A stretch of DNA of 64,000 bases from contig NC_037648.1 of NCBI RefSeq assembly GCF_003254395.2, positions 12,710,330 to 12,774,329 on the forward strand, in the 5' to 3' direction. Source of the DNA: Apis mellifera. Lineage: Eukaryota; Arthropoda; Insecta; Hymenoptera; Apidae. Each line of letters starts with the position of its first letter. Position 1 is the stretch's first letter. Shown in pieces: positions 27,601 to 41,715 of the stretch. The position numbers and the translations under genes are program-made. Under the pieces are notes generated by a model that had not been told where the DNA came from, searched no databases, and was given only the letters and a program-made list of their open reading frames with translations.

Positions 27601-30600
27601 CCTCGCGTGTTGGTAATATTAATTCCTGCAGATTCGAAGGAATAAGCGTATAACTTTCACAAAGTTATATATATATAAAAAAAAAAGAAGGAAAACAAAC
27701 GACCCTGATAACCTGTTCGATGAATCATTTTCACTTCGCGAGTCATTTTATCCGGTTCACGCGAGCAACAGGCTGTTGCAAGGATATTACATGGAGGCAG
27801 ACTCGGAGGAATCCCTTTTGAAATTGAAAGATATCTCCATGTTTGATTACACGAATATTCTCGAATACATACTCATCTTTTATTAATAATTAACTTGTTA
27901 CCAATTCTCGAAACTACGAAAAGAATTCTCTTCGTTCGAACTCTTCCGAATCGATATCCGTCGCGCGACTCGCGTAACCATCTCCTCCTATCTTTAGTAT
28001 TCTTTACAACGCGGTTCACCGCGAGCAAGCGAATCCCTTTCAGCTGTTACATCGATCGCTGTTCCAACGGCGAAGAGAGAGAGAGAGAGAGAGAGTTTAG
28101 CTCTCGAGACTCTTCATTTGTTTCGATTTTACGGTCCCGAGACTTTTATCGGCTCGCGAGGCCTGCCATTGACAAGGTGGGCAGGTGGTAGGCCCCGTGT
28201 GGTAGTCTATTTGCGTTGTCTGCCGCGCGGCCGTTTGTAAGTCCACGCTTATGTTAACGTCTCCGCGCTTGTATGTAAAGCCCGTTCGTGTGCCCGTTTG
28301 TGTATTTGAAACACGTCGGTAGGGTGGCGATGCGGGCTCATTACTGGCACGAGCCAAAGCGCGCGCGACCGTTCGCCAACCTATCGCCACCGTCCACGAC
28401 GTGCAATCGTCGTTTCGTGTATACCGTTCTCGATCGGCCGAGATCGTATCGATATCTGTCCACCACGTCTCTCTCGAATTCGAACATTCTCTAAGAGAGC
28501 CTTCTTCTTCTCCAACTCGGATCGTTTCCGCTCGCGCAAGATTTTTCAATGATCCTTTTTTTCTTTCTTTCTTTACAAACATTGAAATTAATCAATTTCA
28601 ACGAAATTGAAAGAATTAAGTCGTCGAAGGTGTGACTCTTTTTTTTTCTTTCACGATATAGAGATGATTATGATGAATCAAAGGATCGAATGTTTATTAA
28701 TCGTTGGAAATTGAAATATTAATTGATGGTGCAACGATATCGAGATGTATGATAAATTGTTTAAAAAGATTCTTCGATATCGTTGTTTCATTTTTGAAGA
28801 TGCGAGCAGAAAAGCTTGGTAATTGAGCGGTATGCATCAGGTTAAGTAGGTGAGAATCTCGAAGGAGTTTCGTAGAATATTGTCTTGCAAACGTGATCTA
28901 CTGTGCATTATAACGTGATATCGGTGCTCAAGATGAGTGAACGAGTTGTTTACAAATACATCCCCGCCGATAAATTATCGATCATTTCCTTTTTCTTAGA
29001 GAATACTTAACTGCTTCGTGTTTACGAGTTACGGTTGACAATGTGTTAAAAGCGATATTCCAATACTCGTGTCCTTAACCGCACGAGACTTGGCTCCATT
29101 TTATTGCACCTTCCACTTCGTGGAAGAGCAATAAAGCGATACGCTTGAAATTTCATTTTTCAAACTCTAAAAATCTATTCGTCTCGATTTCGAAAAAAAG
29201 AGCTCGTATTGGGAAGGAAAATCGAAACTCTCGCGAATTAGATGTGGGTTAGGGATCCCAAGGTCGCTCCTTCCCCTCCCCCCGTTCTTGATGCTCCTTT
29301 TCCTCTCTTTGCCCGTTTCGTCCACCGTCGTTCCATGCTCGCTTCGCGGGCTCCTTTTGCACGTTCGTCGAGAGGCCGCGTGCGTACCACGTCCCGACGC
29401 ATGCGTTGCGGTCGCGTGCCGCAACCCCCTCTCCTTCTCTTCGATGGCTTCTTCGTCAAAATGTCTTCCAATATTTTTTTTCCAAAACGGGAATTATTAA
29501 TATTCCTCGAATTTTCTCGAAATAAAGAGTGGGGGCACGAGTCGAATATTCTGAAGAATAATAATATTTTCTGGAAGAGGAGAAATTTTGACAAACGAGC
29601 TTTCCCGAATGGAATATAAAAGGGTTGGAGAGAGGAGGATAATTCAAAGTTCGTGAAGGATGAACATCGACGGCTGTCCAACAATATGGATCAAACGAGC
29701 ATTGTAATGTATATTCGCCACGGTGGAAGGCGAAAGATAGGAGGTTGGTTCTCTCTATCTGATCGAGTATGCCTGCAGGGGGTGGGCACGAAACTCTTTG
29801 GCAGCGCTCAATCGCAACCCCTTAAAAAAAATAAATAACGCGTAATCGCCGGCTCGATCTCGACGCGGTGCAACATCTTCAACATCTGCCCATATCTGCT
29901 CCACCTAGGGAACCTATCACCTCTCGAAAGTGGTAATTCTTGCCACATAGTCTTGGTTAATCCGTTCGATCTCCTTCGTTTATTTTAACATCTTTTCTCG
30001 AATCTTCTTAAAAAAACGATTCCATTGATTCCACTGTTAATAGACCAGTCCCAGAGAAATGGCTATATCCACGTCGTTTTCCCTCGTCATAACCTCCAAG
30101 TGATCCAAGTGAATCGATCAAAGGAAAAGAGAAGACCCCGAATAATCGATCTTTACGCACGCACGACCACCGAGGAATCTCGGATTATGGGGGGAGAAGA
30201 CCGACTCGAAAGGAAAGCTAGCGTTCGTGAGACGAGGAGGAGACGAAGAACGACTGGTCCACGTGGGAGTCCCGTGGAGACATTTACACACACAGAGAGA
30301 AAGAGAGAAAGGTTGAGATTGCGATAAATCAAAGGTGCAAGGTGGAAATTCTCATGGTGCCATTGGAAGAAAAAGAGAGGGGAGGGGGGAGAATGCGAGA
30401 ATGCGAGCAAAAGAAAAGGGCACGCTCTGTTGTGACTCCGGATGATAATTTGTCCGCCTATTCGGACAGTTTGCGAGTCTCGGGAAATTCTTCTTCTCCC
30501 CCTGCACGTGTGCGCGCGCGCGCGTTTCCTTCTCGTCGCGTCTCTTGCGCGCCAATCGAGGATAATAATCGTCCCATCTGTTCCATCCTGCATTTTTCCT

Positions 30601-33600
30601 TCCTCCTCGAGCTTTTCTTTCTTTTTTTCCTTCTTCTTTTTCTGCTTCTTTGGAGAGAGGGGGAGGCACAGGTGCGCGCTTCTTAAAGCCTTTCGAATTC
30701 ATGACTCGCAAAAACTCGATTGGAATTGTTCCAACCGATCCCCCGTTTCTTCTTTCGCTCGAATCTTCTCGCGCTTGTGTATTATTACTTATTCCGTGCT
30801 CTACAGTTTCATCCACTTTCGCCTTATTCCCTTTGTCGATCTCCTCTTCTCCTCACCTGCCTCGATCGATCGATCGTTGGGTCTCGAGACGGATATATAA
30901 TGATAAAATAATAGAAATTTTTCCACAATGGATATATTTCCATAATTTCTCGTTAAAATACTATTATAACGGATAAGGATGTAATAATAATAATAATAAT
31001 AAGAGAGTATACCCCCGCGTCACGAGATCACTCGAATCGTTATTCCGCACTTTTTAACGCAATTACTCAACGCCAGGTGAATCCTGACTGGTGGAAGAAA
31101 AAAAAAGAAAAGAAAAATCCCTTCGCAGTCTGTTGCGAGGAGAGGTGCGCGCGCGCACTTATGCACGAGAGACTTCCTCGCGACTAGAAAAATGTCGCAG
31201 CTGCAAAAGCTTTTTACGACTGAACAAGGATAGAGAAGCTTACCCGCGACCGTTAACCCCCGAGCACTGGAAAGGAGTAACTCGCCTCGAATTGATTATC
31301 CGCCACGCAAAGTAACGATCGTTTCGATCAATTATTTCCCATCTTGTTTCGATAATCAATTTTACCAATCCTCGTATATTGATTGCTTGAAAAAAAAATC
31401 GACTCCTCTCACGCTCTCTTTTCTCCTCTATTCCTCTATAAGATCGATTAATCGACGAAACGCCACGTTTCTTTCAGAATTCACCACTCGTCTCTATCTC
31501 AGAGATAGAGATCCAAGATTAATGTGGGATCCCGACGAAAATGTTAAACTCCCCCTCCTCTTCCTATTTTACGAACACGCTCGTATGATGGATCGCTAAT
31601 ATGGGCTCTCCGGAGCGCGCACGCGGAGGCGACCCTCTCATTGTTCCACCCCCACGTCCGATATAAAAAAAAAAAAAAAAAAAAAAGAAAAAAGTGGAAG
31701 AATAAGGTGTCCGTAAGGATCGCATGGCTCGCGGATTCCCAGGCGATTACATCTGTACTATAAGAGTTGAGCCGGTGCCACGGAACGACGGTCGTCCCCC
31801 ATTGTCATTTCCCCTCGTATCGAGTCGCAAGTCGTGGTCCCTCGATTCCCTTTATCGAGAAATATACCTATCTCCCCCCCCCCCCCTGGAGGAGAAGAAA
31901 AAGTCAATGGTCCTCCAATGCGGAGGAACGAAAGGTAGCCGAAGAAGAAGGAATCCGGCTTGAATGAAGACCTCAAAGTTTCGAGGTTGGGATTCTGGTG
32001 GAGAGGGGAGGAAGGGAAGGCAGGTAGCCCTTTTTCGACGGTAGGTGGGCCACGACCGCACTCACGAAACCGGCTACAAAACGTTTTATTTACGTGGTTC
32101 GAGGGGGCCCTCTTCTAGTAGGGTCTTCTTCTTCTTATTCTTATTCTTCTTCGTCTGTCTCTTTTCACGCGTTCTAATTCTGTTTTCTCACACCTTTTTT
32201 TTCCTTTTCTTTCTTTCTTTCGTTCTTTCTTCTCCTCCTCTTCTCGAACCAGTTTTCTGAACCGGAGGAGCACAGAGGAGGTGTCTCGTTGCAAGGTGCG
32301 ATTTCGGGACGACTTTCGCGACAAGTGCTACTGTTGTATCGTGTGGCCCAGATTCGAGGAACGAGGGGACAGTGGTTGCAGGTTGATGATTTGTTGGGAC
32401 GAGTTTCGAAAGTTTCTCACAGTTCAGGGGTTATGTTGCTGTTATTAGTTTCCACGAACGGAAAAGGAAATCGTTAATTGCATCGCCTCGTTAAATAATA
32501 GATCTCTATCTGAGTAGATTCGAAGATTCGTCGAAAATTAACAACCGTGTCACAATCTCGAATCTCGTGGAATCTCTGTGTTCGATACGCACGTTTTTTC
32601 CACGTTTTCGAAAGTAAGAGGAGATAATGATAAAAAAACGAGACGATTGCGAATAACGTTTACGTTTCAGATCCTCGTTTCGAGATACAATTTTATTAAG
32701 ATTTAATTGATATTTACCGCGCATAATCACCTCATTCTTGCCTCGCCATCTCGGAACACACGTTAATACCGCTAACTTTCGATACGCGGTAAAAATAGTC
32801 AAGGATGTCATAAAAACCACGTGTACTTGGCGAAGGTTAACCAGCGAGTATTTAAACGATCCTGTTGCTTTTATTTCGTCGTTCGCGCTTTTTTTTCGAC
32901 TTCTTTTCCACTCTCGTTATCCCCCTCTTGTCTTTTCTGTATCGCGTTACATCCGCGCGACCAAAAGGCGTCGTTAATGAATTCGACAAATTCGACGTTA
33001 AAGGAAGCAGGACAGATACCGTGAACGGTTTAAAAAATTAAAAAAAAAGGGGGAGGAAAGAAGAAGAAGAAATTTACACTTTTCTTCGGGGACACATTTA
33101 GATCCAGCTGTTCCATTGTCCGAATTAAATTGTCAGTTTAACATCCACCTGGTCCCGTTTCGATGGCCAGAGATTATTATTCGTAATTCAATCTCGACGA
33201 GATGTTTTCAGATCTCAACGGCACTTGTTATCTTCGCGCAGATGGATCTCTGAAAAGTTCGAAGTGGAAATACGTCTTGTAGAGAAGAAAAAAAGAAAAG
33301 AAACGATGAGAAATGAGAATCTCGTCCCGTGGAAGGGAAAAACACTTACGATTATCTCCGCGATGCGCGAGATAAATGCTCTCGGACGGAGCCAAGGACG
33401 CGTGCACGTGTCCTTCTTCTCTTGTAATTTATCGATGGATCCTTTACAACGGAACAATGCGTGTACTTGTGTGCGCGTTTCCATCGTAAAAATCGTGACT
33501 CGTGCTGGAAAACGATACTCTCTTACACTCTCCATCTTTTTCTCTTCCTTTTTTTCCCTCCTTTTTCCCATTAGCCTTGCGACTACAGTGGCTAACAGCT

Positions 33601-34924
33601 GTTCAACACGGTGCGGAATACCACGTTGCCACGATACATTTATCAGTGGTTACCACGAGAAATTGGAAATTGAAGTTGTAAATTGCGTGTCAAAGAGATT
33701 GAAGGCCGACGACTTTTTCGAAACTTTTCGAGATATATATCTCTCTTCCCAATTTTTCGTCTCTCATTTTCCCCCAAGAATCCGTTAATTACGATCTTGC
33801 TCTTGTATTATCCCTCCCTTAAATTCCCACGACCAACAGCTACCAAATCCTAACCTAACCTCTGTTAATTGCCATCACGACGTTCGGGAAAAATAAACCT
33901 TTCGTCCTCGAAACTCGACAAAAGCGACCCTCGACTTTCTATTTCGTTATTCATGCCGGAAATCCCTAAAAGGATTTTCATTACTCGGGAAAAGGATTTT
34001 CTCCAGGGTGGGCAGAGGAGGAGAGACTTTTTGGCGCGTTGGAATCCATTGTTGCGGTTGCGTAGCCACGGTTGCATTTACGGCGCACAATAACGCGTGT
34101 TCCGCATCGCGTATTCACGCGTGTCCTTCCCTTCCTTCCCCCCCCGTCGCAGGGAACGGGGGAGGCGCGTGCCTCCTCGTCCAGGTGATGGGAGACTGGC
34201 TGTCTGCCGCTCGTTTTCCATGCCGCCGTTTTCCTTTCCGATTCTCCTCCTCTGCCGTCTCTTCTCTTCTCTTCCTTCTCTTCTCCCGCGCACCCACCTC
34301 GAACATATGTCCGTTGATGAACAATGAGCAGCCCCAGAGAAGAGAACGGCTCTCGAAAAACCAACAAACAGAAAGGATCGCGCCTCCGCGATTCGACAGA
34401 CACTCGTCCAATTGATTTATATTGTGCCGCAGGATTCGTTTCGAGTTTGGGACGAGGATGGGAAGGGGAAACTTTGGACCGTTGGAATTAACGTATGGAG
34501 TTAAATTGGAGGGGAAATGATTTAGTTTAAGCGATTAGGAATCGATCGATTGGTCGCGAAGATGCTTTCGTTATCATGCAACATCTTCGTCGTTTCGAGT
34601 CGACGAGTTTATCGGGACGTTCGCCTCTTCTTATCGAGCCACCGTTCCGATTCTCAGGGTCGGCCAATAAGCGATTAATCCCCTCTTAAGCCCCTCGATA
34701 AAGACCGCCCTTAAGAGTCAAGGGTGTTCCCACTTAATTATCGCAATCACCCCCGAATTTCTTTGTCCTCTCTAATCTCTCTCTCTCTCTCCTCATAATC
34801 AAACGCGAAGATACGGATTGGAAAGAAGAATCTTTCGAAATCTTTCCCTCGTATCTTCGAAGGAAACAGCCCTTGGGATTTTTCGCACTATCGAATTGAA
34901 ACCCCTCAACGTTTTCGAGAAACA
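24638..34924. other. Intergenic, no recognisable gene
   Basis: About 10 kb of mixed AT-rich and GC-rich intergenic DNA. It holds a (TTC)n microsatellite at about 25089-25117, GA tracts near 28076-28094, a C-run near 31867-31880, an A-run near 31664-31685 and a short perfect inverted repeat at 28,732-28,785 listed separately. Open frames (including one of 187 codons at 33225-33788, plus) show no motif or family resemblance that I recognise. Confidence 0.4.
28732..28785. repeat. 12-bp perfect inverted repeat with 30-nt loop
   Basis: CAACGATATCGA at 28732-28743 and TCGATATCGTTG at 28774-28785 are exact complements. It would form a small hairpin in either strand's RNA. The stem is too short for a typical pre-miRNA, so the meaning is open. 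Confidence 0.6.
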
Positions 34925-35705
34925 ACTCAAATTTTTATCAAATTCGTATATCTTTAATATCTTCGATGGTCAAACTTCGTTTCCTCATTCGAAAAACAAC
35001 TCTCAAATTCATGTCTCTTTAATATCTTCGATGGTCAAACTTCGTTTCCTTGTTCCTCATTCGAAAAACAACTCTCAAATTCATATCTCTTTAATATCTT
35101 CGATATTTTTGGTGAAAATTGATCAAACTTCGTTTCCTTGTTCCTCATTCGAAGAACAACTCTCAAATATTTATCAAATTCATATTGTTTGGTTAAATCT
35201 CGTTCCTCATTCGAAAAACAACTCTTAAATTCATATCTTTTTAATATCTTCGATATTTTTAATGAAAAACTTTTGATCAAACTTCATTTTCTCATTCGAA
35301 GAACAACTCTCAAATATTTATCAAATTCATATCTCTTTAATATTTTCGATATTTTTTGTGAAAAACTTTTGGTCAAATTTCGTTCTTCATTCGAAAAACA
35401 ACTCTTAAGTTCATATCTCTTTAATATCTTCGATATTTTTGGTGAAAATTGATCAAACTTCGTTTTCTTGTTCTTCATTCTCAAATATTTATCAAATTCA
35501 TATCTTTTGATCAAACTTCGTTTCTCATTCGAAAAACAACTCTTAAATTCATATCTCTTCAATATCTTCGATATTTTTGGTGAAAATTAAAATCAAACTT
35601 CGTTTCCTCGTTCCTCATTAGAAAAAAAATTCTCAAATTCATATTTCTTTAATATCTTCGATATTTTTGGTGAAAATTAAAATCAAACTTCGTTTCCTCC
35701 TCAAA
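34925..35705. repeat. Degenerate minisatellite, variable unit of about 60-140 bp, about 9 copies
   Basis: Repeated modules are TCATTCGAAAAACAACTCT, CAAATTCATATCTCTTTAAT, ATCTTCGATATTTTTGGTGA and AAATTGATCAAACTTCGTTT, in that order, starting near 34,915, 34,990, 35,060, 35,150, 35,210, 35,297, 35,390, 35,527 and 35,616. Some units lack the third module or carry an extra TATTTATCAAATTCATA. The open frames of about 100 residues here are products of the repeat, not genes. Confidence 0.9.
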
Positions 35706-38700
35706 AATTTCTCGATTATTTATAAGATTGGGGAGGGGGTAGCATAAGGGCGATCGATCGATGTTATTAGTCGAATTCGTTCTCGACGCGAGACGAGAAA
35801 GTAAAAATTATGGTGGGCAGGAATGATCGCGCGAGAAGCGATCCGCGGGGTGAAAGGTCGTCCGTGGATGGATCGGAAGGCGCCGATGCGATCCGTTGCT
35901 GGGCGTGGAACGAGCGGAAAGAAGAATGGAGGGGGTGAGGGAGGGGGAGGAGAGGAAGGAGTACGCGAGAGGAATCGCGCGTCTCCTCTCGGAGGATGCC
36001 ATCTGCCTCGCCTCGAGGAATCGCGAAAAATTCGCGGAAAAAATCAAGCAGCTGCAAACCGTCACGTGACACGCGTCCAACGATTTTTTCTTAAAGTCAG
36101 CTTCCATCCTTATCGACTGGACAATAGCGGAGGAAAAAGGAACGGCGTATGTCCTTGAATTTTCGAAACTTGTAACTCAACTTCTCGTTTCTGGCCTCTT
36201 TTTACGCGTGATTTGATTCCTTTTTTCTTTTTTTTTTTTTTTTTTGAAATTCGAAAATATTCGCGTTGCCTTCCCGTTCGTTTCTTTCTATTTTGAATTC
36301 TACGAGAAAGTATTTTTTTTATTTCTCGCTCTTCTTTTTTTTCGCGATTTTAATTCTTGGTAAATTTTTAGGAGAAAAGATGAGACGAGTTTTAGAGCGA
36401 ATGTAAGAATCGGACTAGATTTTTATTACTTTATTTGTTTAATTGCACGTTTGTTGCCGATCACCTCGGAATAAGTTTTATTTTATGCGAAAACTTGATA
36501 CAGCTTTTATGACGACGACGACATAACTCGGCCGAAATCATCAATGTGGAGAAACGAGAGCTGAATAAAAACAGTTTACAGCTTCTGTGAACGGTGAGGA
36601 GAAGGCCGTAGGAGCTGGTAATTTTTATCGAATAATTTATGAAGCGGCGATGGTCAATTGCAAAGTCTTAGTAGCGGTATCAGAAAATCAGCAGACAAAT
36701 TTCATTTAACGACCATTATTGGGAAATCACGTTCCCGGTAAAAAAAAAAAAAAAAAAAGTAAAAAATTATTAGCTATGTAAATAATCGTAATCGTTATCA
36801 CGGATACGGATGTTAAAATCGAACGTTTAAATTAAAAATTTCGACGCATTTTGCACTCCCGATATTCTAATAAAATATAAATAATGAAACACATGCTTGC
36901 GTGTGTTGTTGATGTGTTAAAAAAAAAAAAAAAAGGCGAGTAAAAAATTTTTTTTTGCCACCGTGTATGAGAAATATCGGGAACTAAGTTGAGATTTGCA
37001 CAATTCAGTGACAAGTGATCGTGTCATCGTAAATAATTCACGAAGATATTTTATAAAAGCGTCGCTTTATCGGCGGTGATCGTCGCCGACGAATCGAACA
37101 ATTTGTAAGCATTGCAACATATGCAGACGACTACAACCAAGGCCTTCCATTTTACCATTTCCGCTACTGTTTCTCAGATTTCTCCACCGGATTTTTATCG
37201 AAATATCTTCGATTTCGACTCACGAGCCTTTATTCGCAGATTTATGACACTCACCGATCCGCGAGAAATCGATCATCTTAATGATGTCCAAATTCTTCAA
37301 TTTTATCATTCGATCAAATTTTCCGTACAATTAATCCTCGACTTCTACAATTACACATTGAAACATATAAGGATAAAATTAAAGAAAAAGTTTCTTCAAT
37401 TCAGATTTACTTTACAATTTCTTTCAAAAATATTCCACTTAACAAGATTACATTTTCATCTCGAAAACATTCTCCGCCAAGAAAATCGAAATATAAAAAA
37501 TTTCTACTCCAATTCTCATTTTCTTCCCTTTCACGAATATCCATCTGAAAGAATAAAAATCGAAATGGAAAGGGAGAACAATTTTTCTCGACTCATCTGA
37601 TCTAATCCCTCTATCATCACGAAGAAATTCGGTGATGTCAAATCACGGCGTGAGAGATCTCTGTTCCCCCGCATCCCCTGCAAAAAGCCGCTTGTTTTAC
37701 AAGGGAGCTCGGGTGAGGCGAGAACGACCTTCCTTCCACCGGCGATCAGAAGCGTGTCGGGGAAATAACAGGTTGCCGGTTTCCATTTAATTGGCAACCG
37801 ATCGTACCAGTCGGTCTGGTATAACTGACCTACACTTAAGGAAACCGGGCACGCCCTCGTCTCCCCCCCTCTCCTCTCCTCTCCTTCTCGCGTTCCTTTA
37901 AAACCGGACCACCGATCCTCTCCCGGGATGGGCCCGAAAGTGTCGACCGATCAAGGCGACAATCCTTCCGCCGATCTTTATTATTAACGAATCTGCCTCG
38001 AGCCTCGAGTGTCAACGAACCTTTCTTACTCTCCTTCTTTGCCATTCGTACCATTTTTCGTACCTTTCTTCAGGTTTCTTCAATTTTCTCCCTCCTTTTT
38101 GCACCTCCTCTTTTTCCTTCTTCTTCTTCCTTTTTCCTTTTTCTTCGTCGAGATCCTTGAGAAAATATTTGACGCCGCAATGCTCGTTGAACGGATGCCG
38201 GGTCTTGCACCCGGGTTCCAGAGATGAGGATAGAGAAAGAAAGAGAGGGAGGGAGGTAAAGAGAGGTGGGCTGTTATTAAGGATTGTTGGACTTAAAGGG
38301 AGCCGCAGACTGGTCGTTAAGTGATTATGCCCCGAAAGATGAACCAAATTGCCGTGAATTATTCGTGTAACCAAGTATCCCCAGGTTTATCGGGTGCGAA
38401 CGTTCCGTCCAGGGATTCATTGAACGATATCCACGATATTGCTTCTTATCCTTCTTCTCTCGGAAATTCTATTTTATTTTCTTCGCGTTAAGGGAGAATT
38501 TGGACGTTTTTCGGGGTGATAGAGTTTCCCAGGGCCGATGTCAAGTGCCCTTTCTTTCTTAACGTTACAATAACCTCGCTCGATCCCTCCCCTCGAAAAA
38601 TTGGCGCTCGAGCACCCGTGTTAAGTGCACTTTGGATTTTTCTCTAAACCACGTATACCGGCTGCGCGTCGAAAAAATTAGGGAATTTTGGGAGAGAAAG

Positions 38701-41700
38701 AGAGTGAAAAAGTCTAGTTTCGTTATCTTCTCTTATTCTTTCATCATTTTATAATCCATTTAATTCAATCAAGTCAAGTTATATCTGTTTCTATTATTTT
38801 CATTCGTACTTCAATCCGTGCGAGAGATTTTTAAATTCTTTAGTCGAAGAAAGAATTATCGTTACTTTCAAAACTCGAATGGACTCGATATTCCGAAGAG
38901 AGATTTTTTTCTTCCAAGAGCTGCCGCCCTTTCGCCTCGTGTACGTTACGCAACCCCTGCGTCTTCGACAACAACCCCCACTGTTTGGACAAATTCGATG
39001 CTATCTGCTTTTTTCTTCTTCTTCTTTACAGCAGCAGTGCTCGAAGCAGTGCTCTCGAGGTGACGCGCAGATTCGATCTTTCCGCGTCAGTGAACTATGA
39101 CTTACTAGCTTTTTCCACAAAAGATGGGCCGGCCATTTGTCGATCTATTTTCTCCGATGTTTGACCGAGTTTTTTCAACGCTTGAAAAAAAAACGTTCCC
39201 TTCCCTGCGGTTTTCCCCAACCCCGGAAGTCAGGAGGAACTCGGAAGTCAATCGTATCACGATAAAATTTCTTCGATGTAATTATCATGAAAGAGAAATA
39301 GCAGGGGAAACTATTTCCTCCATTCTGTATTCTGTAAAAAGTTTAATCCTCTTTCCAAAATCTACTCCCCCTCTCCCTATTTCTCCTTCTCTCTCCTCTC
39401 GTCTCTTCGAATTTGAATAACTCGCAATCGTCACACGTCTCTCGTCGTCCACGCGAATGCAGACGTCAGATTTGACAAATCGGCTTCGAAATCGAACAGG
39501 TACCGCGCCATTCTCCCCCTCCATCCCCGATCAGGTTAGAAATATATTCGAATACGCGGCCTTCTTTCCCGATCAATGAAACCGAAGGGATTACCTCGGC
39601 TTACATCGCCGATTATTCCCGTTTAAGGGGGGAGAAAAATAACCTTGGATTCGTGTTACACTTTCGCGGACCCTCCACCCTTCCTCCCTTTTCCTCCCCT
39701 TTTGGAATTCTTGGAGCGAAAATTTTCTATAATAATAACGACAGACGAAATTCTAAAAATGCGATTCATGGTATTTTCCATACCATACGATACCACCATA
39801 ATCCTACGAAGGAGAAGAAGGAATCCAGAAAGGAGGATTATCATTTCGAATAATTTCGTGTAACTCCCCCTCCTCTCGTTCTATTCCACACACGTGAAGA
39901 TTATAGGCCGATTTATTTCTTTTTTTTTCCTTTCGTAGAGGTTTACGAAAACGGTGGCAAACTCCAACCGATATTTTTGAGGAGGAGGCGCGGTCGGTAT
40001 ATATACGGGCCTATTTGAGAGTCTCGAGAGCTTATATATTCTCAGGGGTGTTTCTCTCGTGCGTACTCTCTTTGCGCACAATGTAACACTATCCCCCTTC
40101 CTTGTGGAGTGTCTTTAATGCGAGACCGAGTTCTCGTATTATTATTTTGTCATGAATAATCCCTTTATCCCCGGCGAGGGAAGGAGGGCCCTCCTCGAGA
40201 TGTCTCTGCACTTCTGCTTGCCGTGCTTCTCCTCGCCGGTGGACAGTTTTGCCGATCGAGTGCCGATTCCGTGCCGCCCCGGGCGACCGCAATGTATGCA
40301 ATCATGGTGGATGGAAATTGGATCCGTGAGGAGGCGAAATTCGGATTTAACGCGATAAATTGTGGATTACATCTGTGATAGCTTGAGAGGAGAATGGAAA
40401 GGAATTGAAAAATATCTCTTCACTTGTCTTTGTTTAATTTTCGACAACCGATAATTTCGTATACAATATTTTCGATGCAACATTGGAAGGAGAAACTTAA
40501 TATGTTGTTCCTCTTTCGAGGATGGACGGTTCTAAAATCACGGCTACTTGGGATACGTTACCGAATGGTTCTTTTTTTTTTGAGATGCATAAATTTGATG
40601 TTGAAGGGGAGGAGGGGGAGAAACGACGTTGTAGTCGAGGGGCAGTTTCTCGATGACCCTAAAATGTTTTGGCACGCGTCGCAAACGTCCGTGGCGGCTC
40701 GTTAGCATTCATTGTCCCTTCGGGTGGTTGCAACGGTGGAACGTGGAAATTTATGTCGCATCTGGGGATAGTTAAATAGATACGCGATTAGAAGTTAAAT
40801 ACGTTTTTCATATTAATTTCGATTGATGAGAAAGAAAAATATCTTTGGAATTTTATTTCTTTTACTCTTATCGATTTAAATTAAAAAAATCGAACGATTC
40901 GGATAATTTCTCGTTGAAAAGAATTTCTTCGTGAAACTCGATAAACCTGGAACGAACGCGTTGCGACCGAGCGCCGAATTTCGTTACAATCGAGCGTTTT
41001 GCAAGTACCGGCCACTGTTTTGTGCAGCACAATGAGATCCTGAAGTGTCTTTAGTGCACTCGGTAGCGCGGCGTTCAATGGTCGCTGCTCAACAAATGCG
41101 CAGCGGGGTGTCCGACTCGAGATTCGCTACTCGATACGAGAGTCGTGCCCCGACCGGGAAAATCGTTGTCGACCGTTCCGTAAGCCGAGCCGCACGCCGC
41201 GGACCAATACTTGTCCGCCCGTGGGACAACTTAATATGTTTATTGCTGTGAGAATGTTACGTTCGGATAGGTGGTAGATTTTTATCCGGCCCTGGCTGCC
41301 TTCTAAACTCGCGTTCGAACAAACTGGAGCCGATCGATTTTGAATCTTTATTCGAATTGGAGCCGCCTCTTGACTCCTTTTCGCTTCCACATTTGCGGAT
41401 AAATGTTTCCGCTCTTTTCTCTCGTCTAGCTGCAAGTTGAAAGGTGATTGGACTATTTCTGGGCGGTTAAGGATGGTGGTTTTTTCTCAAGGATTTCTTT
41501 TTTAATGGAAACACGGATGGGAAAGTTATTATTTGAAATTGTATTCGTGTAGAGGAAAGAATGTTTGACTTGGTTTATTCAGATTAAATATTTAATTCTT
41601 AATACGATAGTACGAGCTTTGAATACTTTACGAATGTATTTGTGTTATTAGAATTAGTTTTTGGTATGGTAATGTCGATAAGGAAGTTTGAGATAGACGA
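35706..41700. other. Intergenic, no confident gene
   Basis: No recognisable protein family. Contains long A and T runs (36,222-36,245, 36,739-36,758, 36,919-36,935). One plus-strand frame of 162 codons is listed separately as a weak candidate. Confidence 0.4.
37112..37600 (+). CDS. Weak candidate orphan ORF, 162 codons
   Basis: An ATG-initiated, intronless frame rich in Phe, His, Ile, Arg and Lys. I recognise no domain, signal peptide or membrane helix. It is among the longest plus-strand frames in the gene-poor region, and its middle (about residues 40-110) reads less like simple repeat translation than its neighbours. The plus strand here is pyrimidine-rich, however, which lowers stop frequency and can create such frames by chance. 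I consider it more likely non-coding than coding. Confidence 0.15.
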   Translation: MQHMQTTTTKAFHFTISATVSQISPPDFYRNIFDFDSRAFIRRFMTLTDPREIDHLNDVQILQFYHSIKFSVQLILDFYNYTLKHIRIKLKKKFLQFRFTLQFLSKIFHLTRLHFHLENILRQENRNIKNFYSNSHFLPFHEYPSERIKIEMERENNFSRLI

Positions 41701-41715
41701 GTAAGATTATTCCTT

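Noticed and set aside
28097..28582. Minus-strand ORF of 161 codons
   Set aside because: Arg/Thr/Ser-rich translation of CpG-rich DNA with no recognisable domain; opposite-strand frames are also open.
31664..31685. Long A-run (also 36,739-36,758) as a retroposon tail
   Set aside because: No upstream element body or target-site duplication is visible; A/T homopolymers are frequent throughout the window.
33225..33788. Plus-strand ORF of 187 codons
   Set aside because: Among the longest non-gene frames, but it has no recognisable domain, contains a low-complexity hydrophobic stretch from CT-rich DNA, and lacks promoter or splice context. Frames of this size are expected in 64 kb with strand-biased composition.
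33848..33861. CCTAACCTAACC, insect telomere-like (also TTAGGTTAGG at 21751-21760)
   Set aside because: Only about two units each; too short to indicate an interstitial telomere.
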